DNA from: an uncultured Pseudomonas sp.
Lineage (GTDB): Bacteria; Pseudomonadota; Gammaproteobacteria; Pseudomonadales; Pseudomonadaceae
Assembly: GCF_946886105.1 (NCBI RefSeq)
Contig: NZ_CAMPHV010000010.1
Span: 1 to 64,000, forward strand
Reading direction: 5' to 3'
Length of the DNA: 64,000 nucleotides
Shown here: piece by piece, positions 38,079 to 47,319 of the stretch
Position numbering within the stretch: position 1 is the stretch's first letter
How the letters are laid out: each line of letters opens with the position of its first letter
Notes under the pieces: model-generated
Databases searched by the model: none
The model's input: only the letters and a program-made list of their open reading frames with translations
What the model was told of the DNA's origin: nothing
Translations under genes and position numbers: made by a program

Positions 38079-39146
38079 ATGTTGGATTGGAAGAATCGCA
38101 CTGCCGGTGCGCGTAACAGTGTCGATGATTCGGCCACCAAGGTGCGTGGTTTCTCAGGTAAAGGGCGGCTCGTCCGGATAGGCGGTGCCGTGCTTGGCCT
38201 CTATCTGCTGGTCGCCTTACTGGTCGGTTGGTACTGGAGCCAGGAACCCGAACCCTTCTCGGTGCAGCAACATGCCCAGGCGGCGGCTCAGGATGCCCAG
38301 CATCAGATGGTCCACGGCTACACCACGGTGGCGACCCTGAAGCAGGTCGCCAGCACCTTGCTCAACAAGCCCGGCGGCTACCTGGCCAACGACCTCGCTC
38401 CACCTGGCCTGTGGTTGGACAATATGCCGAGCTGGGAATACGGCGTGCTGGTGCAGGTGCGCGACATGGCGCGTGCCTTGCGCAAAGACTTCTCCCGCTC
38501 GCAGTCGCAATCCACCGAAGACCCGGATCTGGCCAAGGCCGAGCCGCGTTTCCACTTCGACAACAAGAGCTGGGCCCTGCCGGCCTCCGAAGCCGAGTAC
38601 AGCGAAGCGATCAAATCGCTGGATCGCTACATGGCGAGCCTCGGCGATCCGAGCAAAGCCAACGCGCAGTTCTATACCCGCGCCGATAACCTGAACAACT
38701 GGCTGGGCGATGCGGCGACTCGTTTGGGCTCGCTGTCCCAACGCTTGTCCGCGAGTGTCGGACGGGTGCGTTTGAACACCGAGGTACGCGACCCGGCCCA
38801 GGGCGACAGCGGCGAAGTGGAAGTGGTCGAGGGCGCCTACGAGACGCCTTGGCTGCAAATCGACAACGTGTTCTATGAAGCCCGCGGCCAGGCCTGGGCG
38901 CTGGCGCATCTGCTGCGCGCCATCGAAGTGGACTTCGCCGATGTGCTGGTGAAGAAGAACGCCACCGTCAGCCTGCGGCAGATCATCCGCGAACTGGAAG
39001 CCGCCCAGGAAACCCTGTGGAGCCCGATGGTGCTCAACGGCAGCGGCTATGGCCTGCTGGCCAACCACTCGCTGGTCATGGCCAATTACATCTCGCGCGC
39101 CAATGCCGGCTTGATCGACCTGCGTATGCTGCTGAGCCAGGGCTGA
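38079..39146 (+). CDS. DUF2333 family protein
   Basis: This 355-residue protein has one N-terminal membrane segment (residues about 33-55, VRIGGAVLGLYLLVALLVGWYW) and a large, probably periplasmic, soluble domain with helical character. Conserved-looking parts are YTTVATLKQVASTLLNKPGGYLANDLAPPGLWLDNMPSWEYGVLVQVRDMARALRKDFSRSQSQS (abridged), DPDLAKAEPRFHFDN, and FYEARGQAWALAHLLRAIEVDFADVLVKKNATVSLRQIIRELE, which fit DUF2333. No function is known. AAAGGACG lies 6 bases before the ATG. The 285-bp gap to the divergent gcbA homologue (37794-38078) should hold both promoters; nothing decisive was seen. It is 3 bp from the Nudix gene downstream. Confidence 0.92.
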   Translation: MLDWKNRTAGARNSVDDSATKVRGFSGKGRLVRIGGAVLGLYLLVALLVGWYWSQEPEPFSVQQHAQAAAQDAQHQMVHGYTTVATLKQVASTLLNKPGGYLANDLAPPGLWLDNMPSWEYGVLVQVRDMARALRKDFSRSQSQSTEDPDLAKAEPRFHFDNKSWALPASEAEYSEAIKSLDRYMASLGDPSKANAQFYTRADNLNNWLGDAATRLGSLSQRLSASVGRVRLNTEVRDPAQGDSGEVEVVEGAYETPWLQIDNVFYEARGQAWALAHLLRAIEVDFADVLVKKNATVSLRQIIRELEAAQETLWSPMVLNGSGYGLLANHSLVMANYISRANAGLIDLRMLLSQG

Positions 39147-39149
39147 GGC

Positions 39150-39701
39150 ATGGCCGTTTCGGCGCTTGAAGCGGCGCATCGCGCCGCTTCCGATGCGGAG
39201 CTGATCGCCTGGGTCGACGAGCACGATCGCCTGCTCGGCAGCCTGCCGCGGGCACAGTTGCGCGAGCGTGGGGCGATCGGCCGCGGCACCTTTATCCTGC
39301 TGTTCAATTCCGCCGGCGAACTCTGTGTGCACCGCCGCACCCTGAGCAAGGCGCTGTATCCCGGCTACTGGGATGTGGCGGCCGGCGGCATGGTGCTGGC
39401 GGACGAAAGCTACGCAGAGTCGGCGGCGCGCGAACTGGAAGAAGAGCTGGGCATCGCAGCGGTCGAGTTGCATGAGCACCGCCGGTTTTTCTTCGACCAA
39501 CCGGACAACCGCCTGTGGTGCACGGTGTTTTCCGCGGTGTCCGATGCGCCTTTGCGCTTGCAGCCCGAAGAGGTGCTGGAGGCGGCATTTATGCCCACCG
39601 CACAGGCCTTGCTGCGGGCAGAACAGCAGCCGTTCTGCCCCGACTCCCTCGAGGCCCTGCGGCATTATCTGGCGGGGCAAGCCTTAAGCCTCAAGCAGTA
39701 A
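39150..39701 (+). CDS. Nudix hydrolase (YfcD-like)
   Basis: This 183-residue protein contains a complete Nudix box: GGMVLADESYAESAARELEEELG, fitting Gx5Ex7REUxEExGU, at about residues 78-100. The preceding segment WVDEHDRLLGSLPRAQLRERGAIGRGTFILLFNSAGELCVHRRTLSKALYPGYWD (abridged) matches the YfcD/isopentenyl-isomerase-like subgroup. Nudix enzymes cleave nucleoside-diphosphate-linked compounds; the substrate here is unknown. It starts 3 bases after the DUF2333 gene, so the two are co-transcribed, and it converges on the fused carboxylase gene. Confidence 0.92.
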   Translation: MAVSALEAAHRAASDAELIAWVDEHDRLLGSLPRAQLRERGAIGRGTFILLFNSAGELCVHRRTLSKALYPGYWDVAAGGMVLADESYAESAARELEEELGIAAVELHEHRRFFFDQPDNRLWCTVFSAVSDAPLRLQPEEVLEAAFMPTAQALLRAEQQPFCPDSLEALRHYLAGQALSLKQ

Positions 39702-39750
39702 GGGCGCTGTTTCCTCTTGCAGCTAATGGCTTGCCGCTGGCCTTTCAGGC

Positions 39751-42700
39751 CTACCAGGTATCGACGAACCCGCGTTTCTTGCCCTCGCGCGCTGCGGGCT
39801 TGGGCGCGGCACTGAGCCCGCGCAGCAGCCAGGCGCGGGTTTCCGCCGGGTCGATCACCGCGTCTATCTCGAGGTAGCTGGCCGTGTTCAGCGCCTTGCC
39901 GTTGTCGTAGGCCTTGGCCACCAGCTTGTCGAACAGCGCTTTGCGCGCCGCCTCGTCCGGTTGGCTGGCCAGCTCCTTGGCGAAGCCCAGGCGCACCGCG
40001 CCCTCCAAGCCCATGGCGCCGAATTCGCCGCTGGGCCAGGCGATGGTGAACAGCGGCGAATGGAAGCTGCCGGCCGCCATGGCCTGGGCGCCGAGGCCGT
40101 AACCCTTGCGCAGCACCACGCAGAAGAACGGCACCGACAGGCTCGCCGCGGCGACGAACATGCGCGACACGTGGCGCACCGTGGCCTGCTTCTCCGCCTC
40201 CGGGCCGACCATAAAGCCGGGCGTGTCGCACAGCGACAGCATGGGAATGTCGAAGGCGTCGCACAGCTGCATAAAGCGCGCGGCCTTGTCGCCGGCCGCC
40301 GCATCGATGGCGCCGCCGAGGTGCGCCGGGTTGTTGGCGATCAGCCCGAACGGCCGCCCCTCGATGCGCACCAGGGCGGTGATCAGCCCCGGCGCGAATT
40401 GTCGGCGCAGTTCCAGCACGCTGCCGGCATCGGCCAGGGTCTCGATCAGCTGGCGGATGTCGTAGACGCGCAGGCGGTTCTGCGGAATCGAGTGGCGCAG
40501 CTCGCGCTGGTCCGCGCATTGCCAGTCGCTCAGGGAACCCTGGAAGTAGGACAGGTACTGCTTGGCCACCCGCACTGCCTCGGCTTCGTCCGCCACCACG
40601 ACGTCGATCACCCCGTTCGGCCCCTGCACGCCCACCGGGCCGACCTGTTCCGGGGTGAAGCTGCCGAGGCCGCCGCCTTCGATCATCGCCGGGCCGGCCA
40701 TGCCGATGGTCGCATCCTCGCTAGCGATAATCACATCGCAGCAGCCGAGCAGCGCGGCGTTGCCGGCGAAACAGCGCCCGGACACCACCCCGACCAGCGG
40801 TACCAGCCCGGACAGCCGGGCCATGCCGACGAAGGTGTGGCAATCCAGCCCGGCCACGCCGACGAAATCGGTGTCCCCCGGCCGCCCGCCGCCACCCTCG
40901 GCGAACAGCACCAGCGGCAGGCGCCACTGTTCGGCCAGGTGCAGCAGGCGGTCGGTCTTCTTGTGGTTCATCACTCCCTGGGTGCCGGCGAATACCGTGT
41001 AGTCGTAGGCGATGGCCAGGCAGCGCGCCGCCTCTGCGCCGAACTGCGCGGCGTTGACCGTGCCGGTGCCGGCGACCAGACCGTCGGCCGGGCTCAGTTC
41101 GATCAGCTCTTCGGGTGTGCGGCGCCGCCGTTGCGCGGCCAGGGCGAAGCCGCCGTATTCGTTGAAGCTGCCGTCATCCAGCAGGTCGGCGAGGTTTTCC
41201 CGCGCCGTGCGCTGGCCGGTCTTGCGCCGTTTGGCCACGGCCTGCGGGCGGCGCTCGTCGGTGAGCAGCGCTTGGCGCTCCAGCACCTCGGCCAAGTCGG
41301 CGCGGATATGCGCCAGGTCCAGGCTTTCCTCGGTGTGCAAGTGGTCGCCGTCTACCTCGGCGGGTTCGAGGAACAACAGCGCCTGGCCTTCGCTCAGCGC
41401 ATCGCCGGGACAGGCGGCGAGGGCGCGGACGATGCCGCTATGTTCGGCCTTGACCACGAACTCCATCTTCATCGCTTCCAGCACCGCGACCGTTTGCCCG
41501 ACGGCCAGCGCATCGCCCTCGGCGACCTCCAGGCTGACCAGCACGCCGCTGCTCGGTGCGCATAGCGACTCGCTGCCGAAGGGCGCTTCGGTCTCGTGGG
41601 TCGAGCGGGTTGCCATGCTCGCCGGCTGGGCGAAAAACAGATGGGGGTGGGCCTGGGCTTGCGCGGCCAGCAGTTCGTCCAGATGGCTTTCGACGAAGCG
41701 CGTGCCGACCCGATTGGCCTGCACGGCGGGATGACGCAGCAGGTTCTGCAGCAGATGCAGGTTGCTCACCACGCCCTCGATGCGGAATTCGCAGAGCGCG
41801 CGATAGGCGCGGCGCAGCGCGCTCGGATAATCAGGTGCGTGGACGATCAGCTTGGCCAGCAGCGAGTCGTAGGCCGGGCTCACCGGGTAACCGGCGTAGC
41901 CGTAGCCATCGATGCGCAGGCCCGGCCCGCTCGGCGGTTCGTAGGCCGTCAGGGTACCGGCGGCCGGGCGGGTGCTGCCGTCGGCGTGCTGGGTCTCCAG
42001 GTTGAGGCGCAGTTGCACGGCGTAGCCCTTGAGTGGCGGCGGCTGCTCCAAGCCCAGTTCGCTCAGGCTGGCGCCGGCGGCCAGGTGCAGCTGGCTGTGC
42101 AGCAGGTCGGCGCCGGTGACCTGCTCGGTGACGGTGTGCTCGACCTGGATGCGCGGGTTGGCCTCCATAAAATAGAAGCGCCCCGGCTGGGCCGCATCCA
42201 GCAGAAACTCGAAGGTGCCGATGCCGCGATAACGCACCTCGCCGGCCAGGCGTAACGCGGCTTCGATCAATGCGCTGCGGGTGGTCTCGGGCAGATCCGG
42301 GCTGGGGGCGATTTCGATCAACTTCTGGTTGCGTCGTTGCAAGCTGCAATCGCGCTCCCACAGGTGGCTGACCGCGCCGCTGCCGTCGCCCAATACCTGG
42401 ATTTCAATATGCCGGGCATCCTGCACCAGTTGCTCGATATAGAGCGCGCCATTGCCGAACGCCGCCTGCGCCTCCGACTGGCAGCGCGCGTAGGCGTCGG
42501 CCAATTCGGCCTCGTCCCGCACCGCGCGCATACCGCGCCCGCCACCGCCGGCCAGGGCCTTGAGCATCACCGCGGCGCCGGCGCCGAGGCTGCGCAGGAA
42601 ATCGCGGGCCTGTTCCAGGCTGACCGCGCGGTTGAGGCCAGCCACCAGCGGCACGCCGCAGCGCTCGGCCAGATCGCGGGCGGCGGCCTTGTCACCGAAC

Positions 42701-43035
42701 AGTTCCAGCACCTCGACGCCGGGGCCGATAAAGCGCAGCCCAGCAGCCTGACAGCGCCGAGCGAACTCGGCGTTCTCGGCGAGAAAGCCGTAGCCCGGGT
42801 GGATCGCTTCGCAGCCCTCGGCCTGGGCGATGGCGAGCAATTGCGCCATGTCCAGATAAGCTGGCACCCCACGCCCCTTGAGCGCGACCGCGCTATCGGC
42901 CTTGCGCAGGTGCAGGGAGGCGGCATCGTCCTCGGCGTATACCGCCACCGAGCGAATGCCCAGGTCCGCGCAGGCGCGGGCAATGCGAATAGCGATCTCG
43001 CCACGGTTGGCGATCAGCAGGGCGGAAAAGGGCAT
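39751..43035 (-). CDS. Single-chain acyl-CoA carboxylase (biotin carboxylase + BCCP + carboxyltransferase)
   Basis: This 1094-residue fusion contains a complete biotin-dependent carboxylase. The N-terminal biotin carboxylase (residues about 1-450) starts [35 protein letters not shown] and has [32 protein letters not shown] and EANPRIQVEHTVTEQ. The biotinyl domain (about 500-590) has the biotin lysine in VLEAMKMEFVV. The carboxyltransferase domain (about 640-1080) has GGRPGDTDFVGVAGLDC, IGMAGPAMIEGGGLGSF, and LSLCDTPGFMVGPEAEKQATVRH. Single-chain carboxylases of this kind are known for long-chain or mixed acyl-CoA substrates; the substrate here is not determinable. It stands alone; the ATG at 43035 starts directly at the fold. 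Confidence 0.9.
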   Translation of the reverse strand: MPFSALLIANRGEIAIRIARACADLGIRSVAVYAEDDAASLHLRKADSAVALKGRGVPAYLDMAQLLAIAQAEGCEAIHPGYGFLAENAEFARRCQAAGLRFIGPGVEVLELFGDKAAARDLAERCGVPLVAGLNRAVSLEQARDFLRSLGAGAAVMLKALAGGGGRGMRAVRDEAELADAYARCQSEAQAAFGNGALYIEQLVQDARHIEIQVLGDGSGAVSHLWERDCSLQRRNQKLIEIAPSPDLPETTRSALIEAALRLAGEVRYRGIGTFEFLLDAAQPGRFYFMEANPRIQVEHTVTEQVTGADLLHSQLHLAAGASLSELGLEQPPPLKGYAVQLRLNLETQHADGSTRPAAGTLTAYEPPSGPGLRIDGYGYAGYPVSPAYDSLLAKLIVHAPDYPSALRRAYRALCEFRIEGVVSNLHLLQNLLRHPAVQANRVGTRFVESHLDELLAAQAQAHPHLFFAQPASMATRSTHETEAPFGSESLCAPSSGVLVSLEVAEGDALAVGQTVAVLEAMKMEFVVKAEHSGIVRALAACPGDALSEGQALLFLEPAEVDGDHLHTEESLDLAHIRADLAEVLERQALLTDERRPQAVAKRRKTGQRTARENLADLLDDGSFNEYGGFALAAQRRRRTPEELIELSPADGLVAGTGTVNAAQFGAEAARCLAIAYDYTVFAGTQGVMNHKKTDRLLHLAEQWRLPLVLFAEGGGGRPGDTDFVGVAGLDCHTFVGMARLSGLVPLVGVVSGRCFAGNAALLGCCDVIIASEDATIGMAGPAMIEGGGLGSFTPEQVGPVGVQGPNGVIDVVVADEAEAVRVAKQYLSYFQGSLSDWQCADQRELRHSIPQNRLRVYDIRQLIETLADAGSVLELRRQFAPGLITALVRIEGRPFGLIANNPAHLGGAIDAAAGDKAARFMQLCDAFDIPMLSLCDTPGFMVGPEAEKQATVRHVSRMFVAAASLSVPFFCVVLRKGYGLGAQAMAAGSFHSPLFTIAWPSGEFGAMGLEGAVRLGFAKELASQPDEAARKALFDKLVAKAYDNGKALNTASYLEIDAVIDPAETRAWLLRGLSAAPKPAAREGKKRGFVDTW

Positions 43036-43178
43036 GGCGGCTCCAGATGTGTTGTTCTGCAGCCATCTTAGGCGCTCGGCGGGCCAGGTAAACCAAGCCA
43101 CGCCAGGCGTAGGAGCGGATATTTGCCTGAGTGATGATCGTTCGGATTGCACAAGCTACGAAGCGCGCTTTTGCTTTT

Positions 43179-43258
43179 GTAGCCTGGATAAGCCTTGGCG
43201 CAATCCGGGGGCGGTGTGGTCGGCGACGGATCTTTCCCGGATTGCATCCGGGCTACGA
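43179..43258. repeat. REP pair (GTAGCCTGGAT / ATCCGGGCTAC) between ispA and the acyl-CoA carboxylase
   Basis: A degenerate left copy (GTAGCCTGGATAAGCC...CAATCCGGGG) faces an exact right copy (CCCGGATTGCATCCGGGCTAC). It sits in the 241-bp gap at 43036-43276, the place where dxs would be expected in many pseudomonads. Confidence 0.82.
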
Positions 43259-43276
43259 GGCGGGTAGGCCGTTTGC

Positions 43277-44164
43277 CTAGCTGCGGCGTTCGACGATAAA
43301 CCGCGCCAGTTCGCGCAGCGGCTCGGCGGCTTCGTCGAAAGGGCGCAGGGCGTGCAGGGCCAGGTCGCGCAGTTCCAGGGCGTAGGCCTTGGCCGCGTCC
43401 AGGCCGAGCAGGGCGGGGTAGGTGGGCTTGTCGTTGGCCTGGTCCTTGCCCTGGGTCTTGCCGAGGGTGGCGGTGTCGCTTTCCACGTCGAGGATGTCGT
43501 CCTGCACCTGGAACGCCAGGCCGATGGCGCGGGCGTAGTTCTGCAGGGCCAATAGCGAGCGTTCGTCGGCTTTGCCGCTGGCCAGGGCGCCGAGGCGCAC
43601 GCTGGCCTCGATCAGCGCGCCGGTCTTGTGCCGGTGCATGCTTTCCAAGGCCTGGCGATCCAGGCGCTGGCCGACCGAGCCGAGGTCGATGGCCTGGCCG
43701 CCGACCATTCCGGCCGGGCCCGCGGCCTGGGCCAGGCAGGCGACCATGGCGAGACCCGATTCGCTGCCCAAGGGGTTCAGTTGCGGGTCGGCGAGCACGC
43801 TGAAGGCCAGGCTCTGCAAGCCGTCGCCGGCGAGGATCGCGCAGGCTTCGTCGAACGCCTTGTGGGTGGTCGGCTTGCCGCGGCGCAAATCGTCGTCGTC
43901 CATCGCCGGCAAGTCGTCGTGGACCAGCGAGTAGGCGTGGATCAATTCCACCGCGCAGGCTGCGCTGTCGGCATCTTCCGCCGCGCCGCCGAGGGCTTCG
44001 CAGGCGGCGTAAACCAGCAGCGGGCGCACCCGTTTGCCGCCGTTGAACACGCTGTAGCGCATGGCCTGATAGAGGCGCGCCAATTCGGCGTGCGGCGGGA
44101 CGAAGAGGTTTTCCAGCGCGGCATCGACACGCGCCTGACAGCGCCTTTGGTAGGCCTCGATCAT
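43277..44164 (-). CDS. ispA: Farnesyl diphosphate synthase (short-chain polyprenyl synthetase)
   Basis: This 295-residue enzyme condenses IPP with DMAPP and GPP to farnesyl diphosphate, precursor of ubiquinone and undecaprenyl lipids. The first aspartate-rich motif is [21 protein letters not shown] (residues about 84-104), and the second is [11 protein letters not shown] ([19 protein letters not shown]). [19 protein letters not shown] near the N-terminus is also typical. Its start overlaps the xseB stop by 4 bases (ATGA), the standard xseB-ispA arrangement. In many gammaproteobacteria dxs follows; here it does not, and a REP element lies downstream. Confidence 0.96.
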   Translation of the reverse strand: MIEAYQRRCQARVDAALENLFVPPHAELARLYQAMRYSVFNGGKRVRPLLVYAACEALGGAAEDADSAACAVELIHAYSLVHDDLPAMDDDDLRRGKPTTHKAFDEACAILAGDGLQSLAFSVLADPQLNPLGSESGLAMVACLAQAAGPAGMVGGQAIDLGSVGQRLDRQALESMHRHKTGALIEASVRLGALASGKADERSLLALQNYARAIGLAFQVQDDILDVESDTATLGKTQGKDQANDKPTYPALLGLDAAKAYALELRDLALHALRPFDEAAEPLRELARFIVERRS

Positions 44165-44403
44165 GCTTGCGGGTCCGCGTCGAAGGGGGCTTCCTCCAGC
44201 TCGCCGTCGCGCTCCAGAAGGATCTGTACTTTTTGTTCGGCCTGGGCCAGCGCGGCCTGGCAGTCGCGGGTCAGGCGAATACCCTGTTCGAATGTGGTCA
44301 GCGAGTCTTCCAGCGACAACTCGCCGTTCTCCAGGCGTTCGACCAGGTTCTGCAAGTCGGTGAGGGACTGCTCGAAGTCGAGCGAGGCTTTTTTACGGGC
44401 CAT
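44161..44403 (-). CDS. xseB: Exodeoxyribonuclease VII small subunit
   Basis: This 80-residue subunit assembles in several copies with XseA into exonuclease VII. The sequence [53 protein letters not shown] is the family signature almost end to end, followed by an acidic tail. It overlaps ispA by 4 bases and probably shares its transcript. The 112-bp gap to the next gene contains no recognised feature. Confidence 0.96.
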   Translation of the reverse strand: MARKKASLDFEQSLTDLQNLVERLENGELSLEDSLTTFEQGIRLTRDCQAALAQAEQKVQILLERDGELEEAPFDADPQA

Positions 44404-44515
44404 GGCGGGCGTTCTCTGGCGGGATTTGCAACCGGCGCGACACTAGCAGAGCCGCGCCGCGCGGGCAAATAACCATAAGTTGCAGAGGCTGTTTGGGGCG
44501 GCTGGAGCCGCGCCA

Positions 44516-45298
44516 TCAACCGGCGAAATAAGTGGCCCAGAAATAATACGCGGTCATGCCGCCGCCCACCGCGATCACCAGGCTGCGCAACAGCGTCGGC
44601 GGCAGGCGTTCGCCGAGGGCGCCGCCGGCGTAGCCGCCGAGGGTGGTGCCGACCAACAGGATAGCCAGCTCGTACCAACTGACCCGCCCGGCGATCACGA
44701 AGGTCAGCGTGGCGATGCTGTAGATCACCGCGGAAATCAGGTTTTTCAGGGCATTGGCGCGGGCCAGCTGATGGCCTTCGATGGAGAACGCCGCGAGTTG
44801 CAGAATGCCCATGCCCGCGCCGAAATAGCCGCCGTAGATCGACACGCCGATATGCGCGCCGAGCGATAGCGGGCTGTGCGGCGGTTGCTCCGCGCCCGCC
44901 GGCGTCTCCACGCGATGGGTCGCCAGCCAACGGCGCAGCCAGGGACTGGCGGCGAACAGCAAGGTGGCGGTCAGCAGCAGCCAGGGAATCAGGTGGCGGA
45001 AAATCGCATCGCCGCCCGCGAGCAACAGCAGGCCGCCGAGCAGGCCGCCGCAGAGGCCGGCCAACAGCAGCGGCAGCAGGTAGCGACCCAGTGGGCGCAA
45101 TGAGGTGCGCGCGGCCCAGGCGCTGGCCAGGCTGGCCGGCCACAGCGCCACGGCGTTGGTGGCGTTGGCGGTGACCGGCGGCAAACCGGCGGCGAGCAGC
45201 GCGGGAAAGGAAAAGAAGGTGCCGCCGCCGGCCAGGGCATTCATCCCGCCGGCGGCAAAGCCAGCGAGGATCAGCAGGAGGAGGTCGCTAATCGGCAT
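44516..45298 (-). CDS. TSUP family (TauE/SafE) membrane transporter
   Basis: This 260-residue integral membrane protein has about eight hydrophobic segments. The start MPISDLLLLILAGFAAGGMNALAGGGTFFSFPALLAAGLPPVTANATNAVALWPASLA carries the TSUP N-terminal repeat (GxxxGxxGGGG-like motif and NATN), and the second half repeats it as HIGVSIYGGYFGAGMGILQLAAF. Members export or import sulfite, organosulfonates or organic acids; the substrate here is unknown. It ends 3 bases before the DUF2214 gene stop region on the same strand, so the two are likely an operon. Confidence 0.9.
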   Translation of the reverse strand: MPISDLLLLILAGFAAGGMNALAGGGTFFSFPALLAAGLPPVTANATNAVALWPASLASAWAARTSLRPLGRYLLPLLLAGLCGGLLGGLLLLAGGDAIFRHLIPWLLLTATLLFAASPWLRRWLATHRVETPAGAEQPPHSPLSLGAHIGVSIYGGYFGAGMGILQLAAFSIEGHQLARANALKNLISAVIYSIATLTFVIAGRVSWYELAILLVGTTLGGYAGGALGERLPPTLLRSLVIAVGGGMTAYYFWATYFAG

Positions 45299-45301
45299 GG
45301 G

Positions 45302-45757
45302 CTAAGCGATCACCCCGTAACCACGGGCCATCAATACCGCGAGCAGCGGAATGATCAGCAGCAACAGCAGTTCCAGGCGGATCGTCATGATCACCAGCTT
45401 CGCTTGCCGCGGGCTGACGCTCGGCACCTGTCCGGCCTTGAGCTGGTTGCGCCAGTTGAGGAAAACGAAGGTCGGCAGAATCGACAGCAGCGCGACCAGC
45501 ACGAACAGCCCAACCTTGGCGTGGAACAGGCTGTTGCCCAGGTAGTAAGCGCTGCCCTTGCCGAACCAGATCACCCGCGCCAGGCCGGTAGCCAGCACCA
45601 CGCCTGCGGTCAAACCGTAAGCCATATCGACGACGATCAACTGGCGCGCACGGGTCAGATCCAGCGGTAGTTTGAATTGCAGGTGTTCGATGCTGAGCAA
45701 GGCGAACAAGACGAAGATCGACAGGTAATGCAGGTAGGCGGCGATAGCCTGGGCCAT
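45302..45757 (-). CDS. DUF2214 family membrane protein
   Basis: This 151-residue protein has four predicted membrane segments: AIAAYLHYLSIFVLFALLSIEHLQF at the start, IVVDMAYGLTAGVVLATGLARVIWFGKG, LFHAKVGLFVLVALLSILPTFVFLNW and LELLLLLIIPLLAVLMARGYG at the end. Conserved His residues (YLHYL, IEHLQ, FHAK) fall in or near the membrane and are typical of DUF2214; in related families such His residues bind haem, but I cannot claim that here. It is between the TSUP gene and the MATE gene, all on the minus strand. Function unknown. Confidence 0.85.
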   Translation of the reverse strand: MAQAIAAYLHYLSIFVLFALLSIEHLQFKLPLDLTRARQLIVVDMAYGLTAGVVLATGLARVIWFGKGSAYYLGNSLFHAKVGLFVLVALLSILPTFVFLNWRNQLKAGQVPSVSPRQAKLVIMTIRLELLLLLIIPLLAVLMARGYGVIA

Positions 45758-45787
45758 GGTGATTTCCTTATATGTGCGTACGGATCG

Positions 45788-47143
45788 TCAGGCTTTTACA
45801 GGCAGCGGGGCGAACCATAGGTTGTGCCGACTCAGGCGCACAGCATAGCCGCCGAGGCACAGGCTGCGCAGCCCCATAAAGCACAGAAACGCCAGCCACA
45901 GACCATGGTTGCCCAGGGCTTGCAGCCACCACGCCAGCGGTAGGCTGAGCAACAGGGCCATCAGCATCGCATCGCGCATCTCGCGGGCGCGGATGGCACC
46001 GATAAACAGGCCGTCGAGCAGGTAACTCCAGACCGCGATCAAGGGCAGCACCGCCAGGTACGGCAGGTGTTCGACAGCGATGGCGCGCACTGCGGCAATG
46101 TCGGTTTGCAGGTAGATAAACCAATGCCCGCCGAGCCAGAAGAACAGCACGAAGCCCAGGCTGGCCAGCAGCGACCAGCCGCCGGCGACGATCAGGCTGC
46201 GGCGCAGCGCAGCGCGGTCGCGCGCGCCGAGGGCATGGCCGCTCAGCGCTTCCACCGCATGGGCCAAACCGTCGAGGGCGTGGGCGGTGAGCAGCAGGCC
46301 GTTGAGCAGCAGCGCATTGCCCGCCACGGTCGCATCGCCGAGGCGGGTGCCCTGCACGGTGAGCATAAAGAACACCCCTTGCAGGATCAGGGTGCGGATA
46401 AAGATGTCGCGGTTGACCGCCAGCAGCGGTCGCCAATTCAGCCAGCGCCGTAGCGCCGGCCAGTCGACGCGCCCGGCATAAGCGGTCAGCGCCCGGCGCG
46501 CCAGCCATAGACCAAGCAGTGCGCCGCTCCATTCGGCGATCACCGAGGCCCAGGCCGCGCCGGCCACGCCCCAGTCCAGGCCGAGGACGAACAGCAGATC
46601 GAGCGAGACATTGAGCAGGTTGGTGGTCAGCAGAATCGCCAGCGGTCCGCGGCCGTTCTGGGTGCCGAGTAGCCAACCGATCAGCGCATAACCGGCCAGC
46701 ACCGCCGACAGGCCGAGCAGGCGGATATGCAGGTAGCTGCGCGCCAGGTCGTTGAGTGCCGCCGAGGGTTGCATCAGGCGCAAGGCCAGATCGCTCAGCG
46801 GCAGCGCCAGGAGGATCAGCAGCACCGCGAGCAGGCCGCCGAGCAGCAACGCCTGCAGCAGAATCTGACGCAGCCCGCCGCCGTCCGCGCGCCCCGCGGC
46901 CTGAGCGGCGAAACCAGTGGTGCCCATGCGCAGAAAGCCCACGGCCCAGGTCAGCAGCGTGTAGAGGCTGGCGCCGACGGCGACCGCGGCCAGTTGGTGG
47001 GCGTGGGGCAGGTGGCCGATCACCGCGCTGTCGACCAGCGCCACCAAAGGCACCGAGAGGTTGGACAGAATCATCGGGGCGGCCAGCGCCCAGACCCGGG
47101 TGTGGGTCGGCGCGTGCTGCCAGGCGTCGCGGATCAGGGACAT
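45788..47143 (-). CDS. MATE family efflux transporter (DinF-like)
   Basis: This 451-residue integral membrane protein has twelve predicted segments in two related halves. The N-terminal RVWALAAPMILSNLSVPLVALVDSAVIGHLPHAHQLAAVAVGASLYTLL (abridged) and the GTTGFAAQAAGRADGG loop, with GTQNGRGPLAILLTTNLLNVSLDLLFVLGLDWGVAGAAWASVIAEW in the middle, are the DinF-type MATE pattern. These transporters exchange Na+ or H+ for drugs and other cations. The substrate is unknown. A longer frame to 47186 in another reading frame is a shadow. Start ATG at 47143. Confidence 0.93.
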   Translation of the reverse strand: MSLIRDAWQHAPTHTRVWALAAPMILSNLSVPLVALVDSAVIGHLPHAHQLAAVAVGASLYTLLTWAVGFLRMGTTGFAAQAAGRADGGGLRQILLQALLLGGLLAVLLILLALPLSDLALRLMQPSAALNDLARSYLHIRLLGLSAVLAGYALIGWLLGTQNGRGPLAILLTTNLLNVSLDLLFVLGLDWGVAGAAWASVIAEWSGALLGLWLARRALTAYAGRVDWPALRRWLNWRPLLAVNRDIFIRTLILQGVFFMLTVQGTRLGDATVAGNALLLNGLLLTAHALDGLAHAVEALSGHALGARDRAALRRSLIVAGGWSLLASLGFVLFFWLGGHWFIYLQTDIAAVRAIAVEHLPYLAVLPLIAVWSYLLDGLFIGAIRAREMRDAMLMALLLSLPLAWWLQALGNHGLWLAFLCFMGLRSLCLGGYAVRLSRHNLWFAPLPVKA

Positions 47144-47319
47144 AAGGGCTCCGTTCTAACGGCGCAGTATAAGGCCGCCGCGCCATTGCGCGTTGGGCGT
47201 TCCGGGCGGGGTGGGAAGCTGTGCGTGGGTCGGTGCTTCTCTCGTTTCCCTCTCGTGGCTTTTCGGGCGCTCGACTATAGTGTCAGCCCTCTGCCACATC
47301 CTTTTGTTGGAGCCCCGCG

